Both the position numbers and the translations under genes were made by a program. A stretch of 64,000 bases of DNA from Prunella strophiata (taxonomy: Eukaryota; Chordata; Aves; Passeriformes; Prunellidae): NCBI GenBank assembly GCA_036583965.1, contig JAZBQD010000034.1, positions 1,922,001 to 1,986,000 on the forward strand, in the 5' to 3' direction. Below the pieces are notes generated by a model. It had not been told where the DNA came from. It searched no databases and was given only the letters and a program-made list of their open reading frames with translations. Below, piece by piece: positions 1-13,182 of the stretch (the stretch's first letter is position 1; each line of letters opens with the position of its first letter).

Positions 1-184
1 CACACTCCCCTCCATCCAAAGGGGCCAAATCAATACCCTCAGCAAAAAACCAGTTCCAGGCAGCACGGGGAGGCCGAGAGCAGCCCTCTCCTGGCAGAGA
101 AAGAGGAATTGATCTCGGAGCTGGAGAGCAGCGGCCGCTCAGGTGCCGAGCCCCCCCTGAGCCCAACACGCTCCGGCCCGGCGG

Positions 185-415
185 GGAACAATCAGCAGCT
201 GAATCAGCTGGAAGAGCACATTTAAACGGAGACATTTGAATCATAATTCCAAGCTGTGAAGAATACTCTCCCAGCCACCCAAGGAGACAATCCCTCAATC
301 AGGAGAGCAGAGGCCTGTTAAGAAAAGCGGGCTGCGTCAGACAAAAGTGAGAGCGGCTGCAGAGAATGAAAGCGGCGACGGGGACGGGAAGCGAATCATT
401 TCCAACCTTGCAAAG
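185..415. promoter_or_regulatory. Candidate conserved noncoding element
   Basis: AT-richer unique island (CAATCAGCAGCTGAATCAGC, GGAGACATTTGAATCATAAT, AGCGAATCATTTCC) in GC-rich surroundings. No reading frame stands out. The call rests on composition and look only. Confidence 0.3.
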
Positions 416-1834
416 GGACAAAACCGCCGGGGGGGACAATGGGGAGCGGCTTGGGACACCTGCGGCATGCGGGGTGGGGGTTGGGGTGGGGATGGGCGGC
501 TCAGGACGTGCTGTGTGCTCCCACGGGGGCTGGCTGGGCCAGGGAGGGAGCAGGAGGTGATTTCTGCGGGTGCAGGTGCTGTAGGTGAGGACAGGGAGCA
601 GGAGGGGGCAGAGCAGGATGTGGAGCTGCCAGGCTGGGGATGGGCAGCGGGGAGGTTTTGGGTGAGCAGAGCAGGCTGGTGTCACGGCAGGGTTTGAAAA
701 GGTCAGTGCCTGACATCCATCCAGGGCAGAGCTTGTTCAGGGCTGGATGGCAGGAAGGGGGTGTCACCCGTGCCAGGCAGTGCAGGTGAGTGGGAAATGT
801 GTGGTGTCAGCTTGACAGGATCCGTTGGGGCCGGGAGACAGCTCTGGTGGCCAGAGGGAACAGTGCAGGCCTCTGTAACTGCTTGTGAGCCATCAACATC
901 ACCCACTCTCCATGCCCCCCCATGCTGAGGCACAATCCCAGCTCCTCACTCATCAGGGGGACACAGGGGCTTTGGGAAGAGTCCCCAAGACATTGTCACC
1001 ACTCCAGGGGATGCCAAAATCTGGGAAAATCCACAGGGATGGCCACTGCAGCTCCAGCCAGCTCAGCACTGTGCTGGGCTGGAAGGGTGAGAACAGCAAT
1101 GGGTGCAGGATGCCCAGGAAGAGAGGACAGCTGATGGGATGGAGTGGAAAGGCTGGAGTTGTGGGCTCAGCAGCCATTCCAGGCTGCAGCAGGCCAGGCT
1201 CAGCCCTGTTCTCTGCAGGGCCAGCAGGCAGGGAGCCCCCAGCACAGCCAGGCTATTCCCAGTTCAAAGCAAGCTCAGGAGCTGCCCAGTTAATTCTGAT
1301 TTATCCGTGCCTGGAGCAGTGGCACATCCCACCCACGCAGCTCCAGCTCATCCCTATCCCTGCCTGCCAGCAGTGACCACCCCTGGCTGCCCCACCACTG
1401 TCTGTCCATCCTTCCTTCCTGCCTGCCACCTCCTCCTCCTCCTCCCTCTTGTCCTTGCAAAAAGGATTAATGAATGCATGGAGGGGCCTCTGGAACTGGC
1501 AGCAGCTGGATTGGGGCCCAAGGTCTGCTCTGCCCTCGCAGGGAAGGGGCTCCTCACAGACCTGCATGGAGCCATTCCAACCTCATTACCCCGAGAGATG
1601 GAGCCAGGAAGGGGAGGAGGAGGAGGCCGGAGCAAGGAGGGAATCAGAGCCCTGAGGCCTCGAAGAAACCTTGTTTTATTCTGTGAGAGGCCAGAGCAGC
1701 GGGGCTGTGGCCTTGGGTGGAAATTGACGATGCAGGCAGGGAGCTGAGAGAGGAGAGGGGATGCAAATGGGGCTGGTGCTGACAAGCAATGGCAGCTCCT
1801 CGGGGAATGCACTTTGGGATCCTGCAGCAGCCCA

Positions 1835-2458
1835 GGGTGAGCTGGCACAGAGTCCCCAGGGCATGGCACAGCTCCAGGCATGGTGACACAGGGCTACCAA
1901 GACATGGCAGGAAGGGTGGCACAGAGTCCCCAGGGCATGGCACAGCTCTAAGCATGGTGACACAGGGCTACCAAGACATGGCACAGCTCCAGGCAAGGTG
2001 GCACAGAGTCCCCAGGGCATGGCACAGCTCCAGGCATGGTGACACAGGGTCACCAAGGCATGGCACAGCTCCAGGCATGGTGACACAGGGCTACCAAGAC
2101 ATGGCACAGCTCCAGACATGGTGACACAGGGCTACCAAGACATGGCAGGAAGGGTGGCACAGAGTCCCCAGGGCATGGCACAGCTCTAAGCAAGGTGACA
2201 CAGGGCTACCAAGACATGGCACAGCTCCAGGCAAGGTGGCACAGAGTCCCCAGGGCATGACACAGCTCCAGGCATGGTGACACAGGGTCACCAAGGCATG
2301 GCACAGCTCCAGGCATGGTGACACAGGGCTACCAAGACATGGCACAGCTCCAGGCATGGTGACACAGGGCTACCAAGACATGGCACAGCTCCAGGCATGG
2401 TGACACAGGGCTACCAAGACATGGCAGGAAGGGTGGCACAGAGTCCCCAGGGCATGGT
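1835..2458 (+). repeat. 41-bp minisatellite
   Basis: About 15 units, period 41, alternating two versions: GTGACACAGGGCTACCAAGA then CATGGCACAGCTCCAGGCAT, and GTGGCACAGAGTCCCCAGGG then the same second half. Some units contain a GGCAGGAAGGGTGGC variant. Confidence 0.95.
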
Positions 2459-2584
2459 GCAGCTCCGTGGTGGAGTCACCTGCACACAGGACAAAAAGGA
2501 CAACGGAACAATGCAGGGACTGAAAAATTGCTGAGCTCCTCTAATCCATCAACCCCTGTGGCAGGGGAGGGATGGTGGCACATG

Positions 2585-3216
2585 TGGCACGCAGAACAGT
2601 GTGTAACACAGGAAACAGAGTGTGTGGCACACAGAACTGGGCATGTGGCACACAGAACTGGGCATGTGGCACAGGGAACAGAGTGTGTGGCACAGGAACA
2701 GAGTGTGTGGCACACTGAACAGAGTGTGTGGCACACAGAACTGGGAGTGTGGCACAGGGAACTGGGCATGTGGCACAGGGAACAGAGTGTGTGTGGTACA
2801 CAGAACAGATTGTGTGGCACACAGAACAGAGTGTGTGGCACAGGGAACTGGGCATGTGGCACACAGAACTGGGAGTGTGGCACACTGAACAGAGCATGTG
2901 GCACAGGAACAGAGTGTGTGGCACAGGAACAGAGCGTGTGGCACAGGAACAGAGCGTGTGGCACAGGGAACTGGGCATGTGGCACAGGAACAGAGTGTGT
3001 GGCACAGGAACAGAGTGTGTGGCACACAGAACAGAGTGTGTGGCACACAGAACTGGGAGTGTGGCACACAGAAGAGTGTGTGGCACAGGGAACTTGGCAT
3101 GTGGCACACGGAACTGGGAGTGTGGCACACAGAACAGAGTGTGTGGCACAGGAACAGAGTGTGTGGCACACAGAACTGAGTGTGTGGCACAGGAACAGAG
3201 CGTGTGGCACACGGAA
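2585..3216 (+). repeat. 20-21 bp minisatellite
   Basis: About 30 units such as GTGTGGCACAGGAACAGAGT and GTGTGGCACACAGAACTGGG. It shares GGCACA words with the 41-bp array just upstream, but period and unit differ. Confidence 0.95.
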
Positions 3217-3474
3217 CCATCCCAGCCACCACACCCACGACAAGGAACGTGCCCACGGCTCCACAACGGGCACGGGCAGCCGGAGAGGCACCGGGAGAGT
3301 GGCAGCTCCGTGTGCTGAGGCAGAGGGAAGGGAGCTCCGTGTGCAAATCCAGAGGCAGCCCGGCGCTCCCGGCCCAGCCCCGCGTCTCCCCGGCACGTCG
3401 GCACGCGGGGAGGAGGCACAGCCCCGCGCTCCCAGCCCTGGTGTGTTTTTCCTCTCTTCCCCTCATTTCTGCTC

Positions 3475-3815
3475 ATAAAGGTCTGCGCTTAAGTAATGAG
3501 GCTTTTTTGCCTGCCTTCTGCAGGAAGATACACAAGTGTGCCAATGTAAATTGCTCCATTTGGAGGGCTAATTGCACTAAAAGGCAGCCTGATCTGTGGT
3601 TTTTCTCTATTTTACATTAGCAGCTGAGCTGTCAGATCTGAAATGGAAACTCATTTTTAAGGCTTTGCATTTACAGTGGCTTCAACAATGAAAAATGTTC
3701 CCTGACAGTAATAGAAGGCAAACCTCATTAGAGAAACTTAAACCAAAGCGGCACAGTGCTAAAGCCCTCAGGCTGCTTCCAAGCATCTTAAGAGGGAACA
3801 AGAGCATTTTTCACA
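3475..3815. promoter_or_regulatory. Candidate conserved noncoding element
   Basis: 340 bases of unique, balanced-composition sequence with many TF-like words (GCTAATTGCACTAAAAGG, TGGCTTCAACAATGAAAAAT), sharply different from the GC-rich flanks. It starts within 260 bases of the 20-bp minisatellite. Confidence 0.4.
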
Positions 3816-5323
3816 TGACTCTCTCTGCCCGTGGAGTGCTCTGGCTCTTCCTGACTGGAGCTGTGCCCGCAGGAGCCGTATTTCTGACATGCACAGGGTT
3901 GCAGCAGCGATGGCAAATGGCTTTTTCTCGGGGGCACGGGGCACCGCGGCGTTTCGGGGGTGGAGAACTCGGCTGGCTCCTGCAGCTGCTCAGCCCAGTG
4001 CCAGGGTGGCGTTTTTGGGGTGGTCAAAGCTCCCTGGGAACCGAGGTGGTGCCAGGAGCACAATGTGGTTCTGTTATTCCCCATCCTTGTGCTGGTGGAT
4101 CCTTGTGCTGACCTCCAGCACCCACAGGAGCGATGCTGGGAAGGGTGATCACCCTCCCCAGAGCCACCTCCTCCTCCTGGGAGCTCTCCCAGTGATCCAT
4201 AGGGAATCTGCCTCTCCTCACCACCCTGACCCACACACTGAAGCTTTCCGAGCCTTTGCCACCCAGCCCAACAAATCCCTGCTCCCAGCAGGTGCCAGCA
4301 GCCTGTGCACTGCAAATTCCAGGTGGGAATGGCTGGGCAGGGCTGCTCTGGCAGCCCTCTTGCATCTGCATTAATCTCCAGCCACAGATTTGCATGGTCA
4401 TGAGCTATTTTTACCCGGAGAGCTCAGCTCGTTCCGCACAGAGCTCAGCCTGCCCGGGGTCAGGGATCAGCCCGCGCCGGGCCACGCTGGGGACACGCAG
4501 GGCTTAGAGACAGGGAGGCCACAAAACTGCTGCAGGAGCCCTGGCAAACGTGGCACAGATGCCAAAGGCATGCAGAGGTTCCAAGCCACAGCCCCCAGCG
4601 GGCTCGGTGATGATCCCAGCTCTGCCTCCAGCACCGTCCTGTTGCCTCCTGCTCCACGTTCCTTTCCCTGCAGGTTCAAGGCTGATTCTGAGGAATATTT
4701 TAACCCCATTTAGCTGCTCCATATTTTGTGGACATCCAAGGTGAGGTGCAGCTGGAATGGTGCATCCTCGTGGCACGGTGGCACAGGGTGCCCAGGGCAT
4801 GGCACAGATCCTGTTTCCTGTACATCCCATTCCTGAGGCATCTCCTGAGCTTTCCTGGGGCTCCTCAGCACATCCCCTCTGCTGTGCACAGGAGACCACG
4901 CTCCTCTGGAATGCTCCTCCCATCCCTGTGGCCTGGAGGTGACATTTTGGGGAAAAAAAGTGCAGCCATTTTGCAGCAAGGACAAAAAACTGTCCCTGGC
5001 CTGGCACCACATTCCCAGAGCCAAGCACCCCACGGGGAGATGCCTTCAGCATGGAGCATCCTTCCACCAATGGTGCTAAGAAATTTCTTTTCCCTGGAGC
5101 TGTTTTCCCTTGGAAAAACATTTTTTAATTTGCGCCTGCAAAATTTCTACAACCGTTTCTGACTGCGTTTTCTGGGGATTTTTACTGGAAACAATTTTGA
5201 CCAGCCAAAATATTTCACTTATTTGGTTTCCAAAAAATCTCCAGCTCTTTCAATTGCTTGATAAAAACCCTGACAAATGTAATCAGTCACAGTCATTCCC
5301 TGCAGAAATGTTTTCGTTTGACC

Positions 5324-5349
<26 letters not shown>
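5324..5349 (+). repeat. Poly(A) run of 26
   Basis: Uninterrupted A tract followed by GAGAAAAGAACAAATATTC. It could be a retroposed tail, but I see no recognisable retrocopy upstream and no clear target duplication. Confidence 0.9.
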
Positions 5350-5356
<7 letters not shown>

Positions 5357-6875
5357 GAACAAATATTCATAGCAAAAAGACACTTGGCTTCAGCATCACG
5401 TTGCCACTCCAGCCCAGGCTGGAGGAGACAGCACTTGGATAAGGGCATTCCCCTCGGGATGTCACATCCCCGTGGGCCATGTCTGAGTGGAGCACACCAC
5501 GTGGCAGCTCCGTGTCCCTGTCCCAAAGTCACCGAGCAGGGCTGGGCGTGAGTGATGCTGATGAGACGTGGTGGTGACATCCCGGAGGGGACACATCCTG
5601 TTTCTGATCCCTGCTCCTTGTCCTGCTGCTGCATGCCCAGGGGCAGCCTGGCTTTGTGTCAGCCTTTAAAATAACCTCACTTGGCACCTCGGGGGAGCAG
5701 GAGGTGATTTCAGTGCTGGAACATCCCTCCCCCCTCGCGTGGCCCTGCCGAGGTGGCTCCTGCTGCAGATTTCACACCACGCCGAGGGTTTGCTCAGGGC
5801 ATCCTCATCTCCTGTCCCTCCCTTGGCCCAGCCGTGCCCTCAGCTGAGGTGCCACCGCAGAGCTGTGACACGGGATGTCACCCACACCGGGGACCCTGCG
5901 CCGTGCCCACCGCCGGGGCCTCTCCAGGGCGGTTCCTCCCCGTCCCCCTGGAGGAGGGATGAAGCAGAGGCTGGGAATCCCAGCCCCCTCTCCCTGCTCC
6001 ATCTGCTCCCAGGATAGCGTGTTCTCTCCTCCTCGCTGCTGGGAATGGCAGTGGATGGCTGCCTTCCCTCCCACTCCCGCATTACTCACCCAGCCCAGCC
6101 GATCTGGACTCCAGATGGACCGGAACCAGCTTTCCTCCCAGGAGCTTTGGGGGAAGGTGATGGGGACAGGATCCTGGGCCAGCCCTCCCTGAGGACTCCC
6201 AGCCCAGCTTCAGGAGCTGGGATGCTCCCCAGGGACTCTGGAGGGCAGTGGCAGAGGGTGGAGGAGGAGCAGCCCTGCCTGGGGACAGTGGGGCCCAGGG
6301 CTGTGCACCCCAAACCTCACCCACACCCCGGGGTGCAGCCACCTCTGGCCTTTCTGGATTTCTCCAGATGGATCATTTATCCCAGCAGGGATCTCTCCTG
6401 GGGCCCAGCTCTCTTTGTTCCTATAAAAACCACTCCAGCTTCACTTGTGAAGAATCCCAGACAGGCTTCCCCCTTTCAGATCTCTTTCCTTTCCATCTCT
6501 CTCCCTCCCTCTGCCCTGGCCATCCTCTGCTCCCTGTGTGCATCCACAGCCTCCCCTCTGGCCCTGGCCAGGGGTGCAGGGCCAGGCCTGCATGGAGCTG
6601 TGCCAGAGGAAACCATGGATCCCCAAATTCCCTGCCCAGGATCCTGCCAGCTCGCTGGGGCAGGGCTGGGGCTGCCACCCTGGCAGGGAGCTGCTGGGGC
6701 TGGGAAGGTGGGGAGGAGAGGAAACTTTGCAGCCTCACCAACCCCATTTTGGGAAGTCCCAGGCTCTGCCCTGGGGTGGGAGGTGATTCCCTCATCCCAC
6801 AGCAATCCCCTGGCACTGGGGCACAGGACATGGCTCCCAAACCCTCCTCTGGCCTCTCCCTGGGAACGCTGCCCA

Positions 6876-7215
6876 TGTCACAGAGTCATAGAATGGCAGA
6901 GTGGTTTGGGGTGGAAAGACCTCAAAGCTCATCCAGTGCCACCCCTGCCATGGCAGGGACACCTCCCACTGTCCCAGGCTGCTCCCAGCCCCAGTGCCCA
7001 GCCTGGCCTTGGGCACTGCCAGGGATCCAGGGGCAGCCACAGCTGCTCTGGGCACCCTGTGCCAGGGCCTGCCCACCCTCCCAGGGAACAATTCCTGCCC
7101 AATATCCCATCTAAATCTCTCCTGGCTTAGTTTAAAACCATTCCCCTTTCTCCCATCTCTGCCTACCTGTGGAAAAATTACCTCTCCCTCATTTCCATAA
7201 ACTCCAATGGACACA
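6876..7215 (-). mobile_element. CR1 3'-end fragment
   Basis: Begins TCATAGAATGGCAGAGTGG, the reverse of the CR1 terminal ATTCTATG repeat, and continues through CCATGGCAGGGACACCTCCC, GGGCACTGCCAGGGATCCAG and CAATATCCCATCTAAATCTC. A near-identical 100-base core recurs at 45178-45283 and, reversed, at 41050-41160 and 50110-50215. Confidence 0.88.
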
Positions 7216-7569
7216 ATGATGTCCCTGGCCTGGCTGCCATCTCTCCATGTAGGGGACAAGGCTGCCAGCACTCCAGGAGAATGCTCTCAGCACAGGGTGG
7301 GATTGCTGGGGCTGTGCAGAGACAGGAGCTGGATCAATGATCCCCCTGGATTCCTTCCAGCCCAGGATATTCCATGAGTCTCTGATTCCATGACCACACA
7401 CAGGCAGTGCTGGGCTTGCCTGTACATCCAGGAGGTGAATTCCTGAGCAGGGAGCCCTGAGGGGGTTCCAGGAGATGAGGAGCATCCCCTGCACCTGCAG
7501 GACACCGTGCCTGGGGGCTGGCAGTGCCCAGATGGTCTGTGGGTGGCAATCTCGGCAGCCTGGTGGTGG

Positions 7570-7735
7570 CACTTGATGAATGGGCTATAGAATTTGGTGA
7601 GATAATTAAAGAACCCGACTCTCACAATGCACCTGATAACAAATGAGGTGTCTCTTTTCCTTTTCTGTTTTGCACAGTGAATTGTATTCCCAAAGATTAA
7701 TGGATTTACTGTTTCTATCTCAACAATGGGCCCAT
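7570..7735. promoter_or_regulatory. Candidate conserved noncoding element
   Basis: GAGATAATTAAAGAACCCGA, GCACCTGATAACAAATGAGG and CCAAAGATTAATGGATTTAC: a unique AT-rich island with homeodomain-like TAATTA/GATTAATGG words. Confidence 0.4.
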
Positions 7736-8274
7736 CCCCTGCTCCTCCCTGCTCCCTTGGGCAGCTCCATCCCAGAGTATCTGAGCCAGGCAGGGACATG
7801 AGGACACTTTGGGGGCTGGCAGCCCTTGGCCTCAGCTCTGACTCACCCCAGCAGCAGAGAAAAAAACATGGAAAAAGTGGAAATGCTGCTGTGCATCCCG
7901 GGGAGTCTGTGCCTCTGGGATCCAGGGCTGAGGAGGGCAAGGGGTCACCAAGGTGTCACCAGGGTGCCACACAGCCTGGTGCCATCAGGGATGCCCAGGG
8001 GCTGTCTGCAGGCCCAGCCACCCCACGGGCAGTGCCTGGCCACAGGGCAGAGGTGGGAAGGGAGAGCAGGGATGCTCAGAGGGGAGAACCTGGGTGGCTC
8101 TGGGTGGTGATGAGCATGGCAATGACCAGGGAGAAAGCCCAGAGGATTTTTGGGATAAAGAGCCCTCCTGTGCTCCTGGAGCTGCTGGGAACCATGGAAT
8201 GCTCCAGCACTGCTTCACCAAGGAGAGACCCTGCAGACACCCACCCAGCAGCCAGGGACTGACCCAGCCATCAA

Positions 8275-8440
8275 AGCATCTCCAAAATGTGCTTATATGT
8301 TATATAGACATTTAAATTAGGTACCTGTGCAAATCAGCAGGTCATTAATCACCCACTCGTTTAATTGGTTTGCCTGCCAAATTGGTTACAGATAAATAAT
8401 TAAAGCTAAAAAGTGGGTTTGGATGCATTCCTCTGGAAAG
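8275..8440. promoter_or_regulatory. Candidate conserved noncoding element
   Basis: Dense TAAT-type words: CATTTAAATTAGG, GTCATTAATCACC, GTTTAATTGG and AGATAAATAATTAAAGC. A second island with CTAATCATGCATAATAATCG follows at 8650-8765. Confidence 0.42.
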
Positions 8441-9034
8441 TCGGGCTGGCAACTGGGAAGGGAATCTTTGAACTCCTCGGCTGGCACGGTCCCTCTCCGG
8501 CGAGCAGGGCTGGGGGAAGCGCCGGCCGAGGGGCAGGGAGGTGCTGCCGGGATCTCCGCCGGGGCTGGCGCTCGGCTCATCCTCGCTGCTGCCCCGTGGA
8601 GAGGCTTTTGTGGGGAGCAGGAGCTGCCCGGGGCGGGGAGCCCCTCCCGCGCCGCCAGTGTGGGTTTTGCAGTGCACTTGGCTGCTAATCATGCATAATA
8701 ATCGCATTTGCAGAACACAAATGTCACTTGGCTGAGTGCTTTCATTTACTGCCCCGTAAACACACCCTGGGGAGCCCCGGGCCCATAAAACATTGACGAG
8801 GGCCCTCGTTTCCCGGACATTGTCCCCCACAGAGCCCTTTGTCAGATGGCTGGGCCACGGGACAGCTCCCGGTGTGCTGGGCAGAGGGAAGGAGCATCCC
8901 TCATCCCTGTGCAGCCCCGGGGCTCCTGCACCTCCTCTGGGCAGGGCAGGAGGGGCTGGGTACGGTGTGCTGAGCCCCAGGGTCTCAGGAGAGATCCCAC
9001 ATCTCTGTCCAGCCCCACCTGAGGATGTGCATCC

Positions 9035-9150
9035 ATCCCATCCCATCCCATCCCATCCCATCCCATCCCATCCCATCCCATCCCATCCCATCCCATCCCA
9101 TCCCATCCCATCCCATCCCATCCCATCCCATCCCATCCCATCCCATCCCA
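9035..9150 (+). repeat. TCCCA pentanucleotide microsatellite
   Basis: About 23 perfect copies of ATCCC. Open in every frame, which explains the SHPIPSHPIP-type translations. Confidence 0.98.
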
Positions 9151-9899
9151 CAGGAGCCAGCCAAGGACACCCAGGAGGACACCAAGCACCTTTCCCAGAG
9201 TTTGGGACACAAACCACACAGAAAGGGACACATGCCACATGTGGGACAGTCCCAGCTGTCCCCCAGGCTGCCCCTGCCCCCCTCAGCCCAGGGGATTGAC
9301 CCCCAGTGCCCAGGGGATGCACGAGCAGGGATCAATCCTGCCCTGATTTGGTCCCAGGGGTCTGACCAGCCCTTTTCCAGCCAGCAGCAGCTGAGGGGGT
9401 TTGGGGATTTCTCCCTTTCTAGGACAGAAATTCTCCTCCCCAGAGCTTTTCCTGTGGGCACAGGAGCAGCCTCTGGCTGGGCAGCCACCAGTTGATCCAG
9501 TGCAAATGAAAAGGAGGATTAACAGAGGCAGGGCAGCTTGGAGGGGCTGATTTTCCAGGGACAAACCCGAATGAACCAGGAGAGCTGCTGGCCCTGCTCC
9601 CTGAACCCTCCCTCCCCCATTTCAGTGCAGGCTCCACAGGAGCTGTCCCTGCAGCTCCCAAGCCCAGATCCAGCAGGGCTGCACTCGGGGGCTCTCCCTT
9701 GCAGCTCTGTGGTCCCACCCCACCCCAAGGAGGAGCCAGGCTCCCCCCAGAGCCCTTATTCACCCTGGGCCTCCTGCCAAGCATCAGCTGCTCCAGACAC
9801 TCATTCCCTGCCAGGGCAGAGATGGATGGGGTGCCCAGCCCTGGCATTTGCCACCCAGCTGTCCCCTTGCCCTGCTCCATGTGGGACAATTCCAGCATC

Positions 9900-10175
9900 C
9901 TTGGCTGCTTTCTGATTGTCTCAGCCACTTTGCCTTGTTGTTCTTGTTAAAGGCAGCTCTCAATAAGTAGTTCACTAACTCAGCCATTTGAGAATCATCA
10001 TTAATTTAATATCCTTCCTCATTTATTAATGGGCCTACTTTGTCTTGACTCTCCAGTATTTCCTTTTCCCCTTGATATATTTGTAAAAGCCCTTCCTATT
10101 CCCCTCAGCTGCATGGCTACCACTAATGTTTGCTTTTCCTGCTGTCTTTAACATTTCTCTTCAGCCTTAAATGAC
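9900..10175. other. AT-rich island, element or old transposon remnant
   Basis: Contains ATCATCATTAATTTAATATC and TTGATATATTTGTAAAAGCC. The second half faintly resembles old interspersed repeats, so I leave conserved element versus transposon remnant undecided. Confidence 0.3.
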
Positions 10176-10599
10176 TTGGGCTCCTCTGGCTTCCATCAGC
10201 TCCCCTGCAGGGCTTTCCCATTCCTGTGCCAGAGCTGTCCTGCTGGGGGGCAGCCCCGGGAGGCAGCAGTGCCCTGCTGCTCTGGCAGCTCCTGCTGGAT
10301 CCTCACAGAGCTCAGGGACTTGCTTTTGTCCTGAGAGAGGACAAAATATCCACGGTGAGGGCTTCCCAGAGAGACCCTGGGGACAGGGGTAAGCAGGGAG
10401 AGGCAGTGGGTGCCTGGGGAGGGTTCAGGGGTTCACCCCGAGGTCGCTGCCCACCCAGCCTGTGAGCCCAGCTGTGGCTCTGGGGCACTGCCAGATTCCT
10501 GTGCCCAGCACCCATCCCCTGGGAGGTTCTCCAGGTCCCTGGCTGTGCAGTCAGGCTCCCTGCTCTCCCCTGCTCCATTTGCTGGAGATGGGGAGTCCA

Positions 10600-10840
10600 G
10601 AATCCAGAGCTGGAGAGCACCATGATCCCATGGTTGGGAGGTCAGGATTCAGCAACAGAGAGGTCCAGAATCAAATTTTGTGGAAGTCCAGGATTTAATG
10701 ATGGGGAGATCCAGGATCCACCAATCCAAAGGTCCAGTGTACAATGATGGGGATGTCAATCATCCCACAGTAGGAGGTCCAGGATTCAGGGGTGGGGAGG
10801 CCCAGGATCCAACTCTAACAAGGTCCAGGAGCCTGAAGAC
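10600..10840 (+). repeat. Degenerate minisatellite, about 30 bp
   Basis: Recurring GGAGGTCCAGGATTCA, GGAGATCCAGGATCCA and AATGATGGGGA blocks at irregular 25-35 base spacing; old and diverged. Confidence 0.6.
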
Positions 10841-10969
10841 TCCTTGTGGGAGGAAAAGGGAGCAGGCAAAAAGTTGCAGGCAGGGCTGTGGCCCAGGTGG
10901 GAGCCCGGAGCACATCCCGAGCCGGGGTCGGCTCTGTGCTGTTGCCAAGGTGACGGGAAGCAGAGGCTC

Positions 10970-11060
10970 GGGATGTGTCTGTTTACATAAGAATTGTTGA
11001 TTAATGAACATCGAGGCGAGATAATTTACCGAGGCCCGGAGGCGCCGCCGGTATCTCTCC
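10970..11060. promoter_or_regulatory. Candidate conserved noncoding element
   Basis: GTCTGTTTACATAAGAATTG includes a forkhead-type TGTTTAC; GATTAATGAAC and GATAATTTACCG follow, with GC-rich flanks. Confidence 0.38.
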
Positions 11061-11377
11061 ATCTCCGAGCCGTGGCTGCCGAGCCCTGGCGGTGTCCCCA
11101 GCCCTGGCGGTGTCCCCAGCCCCGTGTCCTCACCCCGCCCGATCCGGGACCCCGATCCGCGGGACAAGGGAGCCCCCAGCTGATGGCCCCGGCCCGGGCC
11201 CCTCTGGAGCAGCACCGCGGTGCCCACAGGCAGCGGTGGATGCATCCCAAAATCCCTCCACAGGCCACCAGCGCCGGTGCTGCCACCCGGGTTTTGGGTG
11301 GCTCAAGGAGCCCGGGCACCTCTCAGGGGTGTTGAGTAGCCAGGAGGGGACCCCCAGTGTCCAGTTTAGGGCAAATT

Positions 11378-11465
11378 TGGCTGCTGCTTTTGGCTTTTGC
11401 TTTTGCTCTGGCTTTTGCTTTGCTCCTGCTCCCGCCTTGCTCTTGCTCCTTGCTTTGCTTATTAG
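11378..11465 (+). repeat. TTTTGCT-rich pyrimidine repeat
   Basis: Imperfect units of TTTTGGC/TTTTGCT/TTGCTCC, ending at TTGCTTATTAGC. Confidence 0.8.
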
Positions 11466-12129
11466 CTAGTTTACCTAGGCAGTCAGATTTGTCCCTGGAC
11501 TGTTTTTTCCTTTCCCTTTCCTGAAACCATTCAAACCTGCTCTGGGCTGGGATCTGGACCCCCAGCGAGCCCTGCCACCCCCCAGGGTGTCACCAGCCCT
11601 GGCTGTGCCATCAGCCATGTCCCACCCAGCACCATCCCAGGCCTCTGGGTGTGCCACAAGCCAGCTGTGTCACCCTGCTGTCCCCCAGGTGACACCACCA
11701 GAGACAGCCCAAGGGGCTCTGAGTTTGGTGGCACCTCCCAGGTGACCCTCACACTCCCACCTTGATGGCCACATGTGGGGTTGCAGGGGACAAGGACGCC
11801 CCCAGGTCCCCTCCCCGGGCTGGGTGAGCTGCCTACAAAGATCCTCATGCCCAAAGTGACCTCTCCCAAAGGTGCCAGACTCCCTGTGGGGAAGATTATG
11901 GATCCAGCAGCTTCCAAGGCCTTGGAGAAGCTGAGAAATGTCCCTGAAGCTAAAAAATGTCCCTAAAGCTGAGAAATGTCCCTAAAAGCACATCCTGGTT
12001 TGCTTCAGAATCTCTTCACTGGCCAAAGGCAGGCAGTGGGGAGGGACAAGGTGGCAATCCCTGGGACCCCCTGCCCTCCCTGCACTCCAGGCAGGCACCT
12101 GAGCCCCATTCCCAGCATTTCATTGTTGT

Positions 12130-12400
12130 TGTAGAGCACAAACAACACGAGGTGGATAGCAGCTCTTTGTAAAAAGAGGAAGTTTATTGAATTCTGACTC
12201 CATTTATAATTTTCTGAAATCCCAGTGTCATTGGAGGGTGACAGTGCCACCTCCTCAATGCCACTGGACAACTCAACAGTCCATCAAGTTGCTCTTCCCC
12301 CATAGAGGAAAACAAAACAATAAGTTATTTACAAAAAGTGTGTGAGAAGTTCTGCACAAGAATGTAAACATCAGAAGGCTTTAGAGAAACTTAAAAAATC
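12130..12400 (-). other. AT-rich island with a minus-strand poly(A) signal
   Basis: Minus strand carries AATAAA at 12188-12183 (plus TTTATT) in a UTR-like, low-GC stretch. It could be a noncoding transcript end or simply an AT-rich element; no upstream coding exon supports a gene. Confidence 0.2.
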
Positions 12401-13182
12401 AGGGTGACATTTCATCCCCGTTGGGTGGATGAGAATTGGGGTAACTCCCCCAGGTGCAGCCTGTCCCCCAGCACAGAGGTGACCCTGCAGGGTCAGCCAG
12501 CAGCCAGGCTGGCACCACGGGGGCCTGGTGCACTGCAATCCCCCCTGCCCTGAAGCTGCCAGCACAAAGCTCATGGCCAGGGGCAGCTGCCAACATCTGG
12601 GTGGAGGATTTGGGAGGATTTGGGACATGTTTGGGACACGTGCAGGTGACACAGCAGAGCAGCACATGGGGGAATGAGAGGTGGCATTGCCAGTCCCCAA
12701 ATTTCTACACCAAGTCTCATCCCCTGCTGCTGCACCAAAGCCTCAGTGTCTCAGATTTCAGCCCTCTCAGAGCTGAAATATCTGGTCAAACCTGAAAAAT
12801 TCCTGTGTGCTCCCAAGCAGGAAGCAGAGGGTGGGCAGGGGGAGAGGGGGAAGGCTGGGGAGGGGCTGGGAGCAGGGATGGAGCTGTGGAGGGAGGCTGC
12901 AGGAAGCAGCTGCTGGGTCCCAGAGCCCCTTGCCCAGGCTGGGCACAGCTTTGGGGTGGTTTCCATGGCACTTCCCAGCTGCTGCTCCCTCTGGCTGCTC
13001 CCAAGGCTGTGATTAAGTGCAGGCAGACCCTCAATTAGCAGGGGGCCGCTGCTGGGGGGCTCTGGGGGGGTGCTGGGCCCCTGCCCCTGCACCTGCCTGC
13101 TGCAGCCTGCCAAGGGAGTCTGCTGCACTGCCTGAGCTGTCCCTGGAGCAAGGGAAGGACTGGCATCTTCCCATGGCCCCAG

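Noticed and set aside
2476..3478. Cys/His-rich repeat frames (VCHTLCS type) that look like metal-binding repeats
   Set aside because: They are translations of the 20-21 bp minisatellite with equal openness in several frames.
5090..5350. Processed retrocopy ending in the 26-A run
   Set aside because: No recognisable coding remnant and no flanking duplication.
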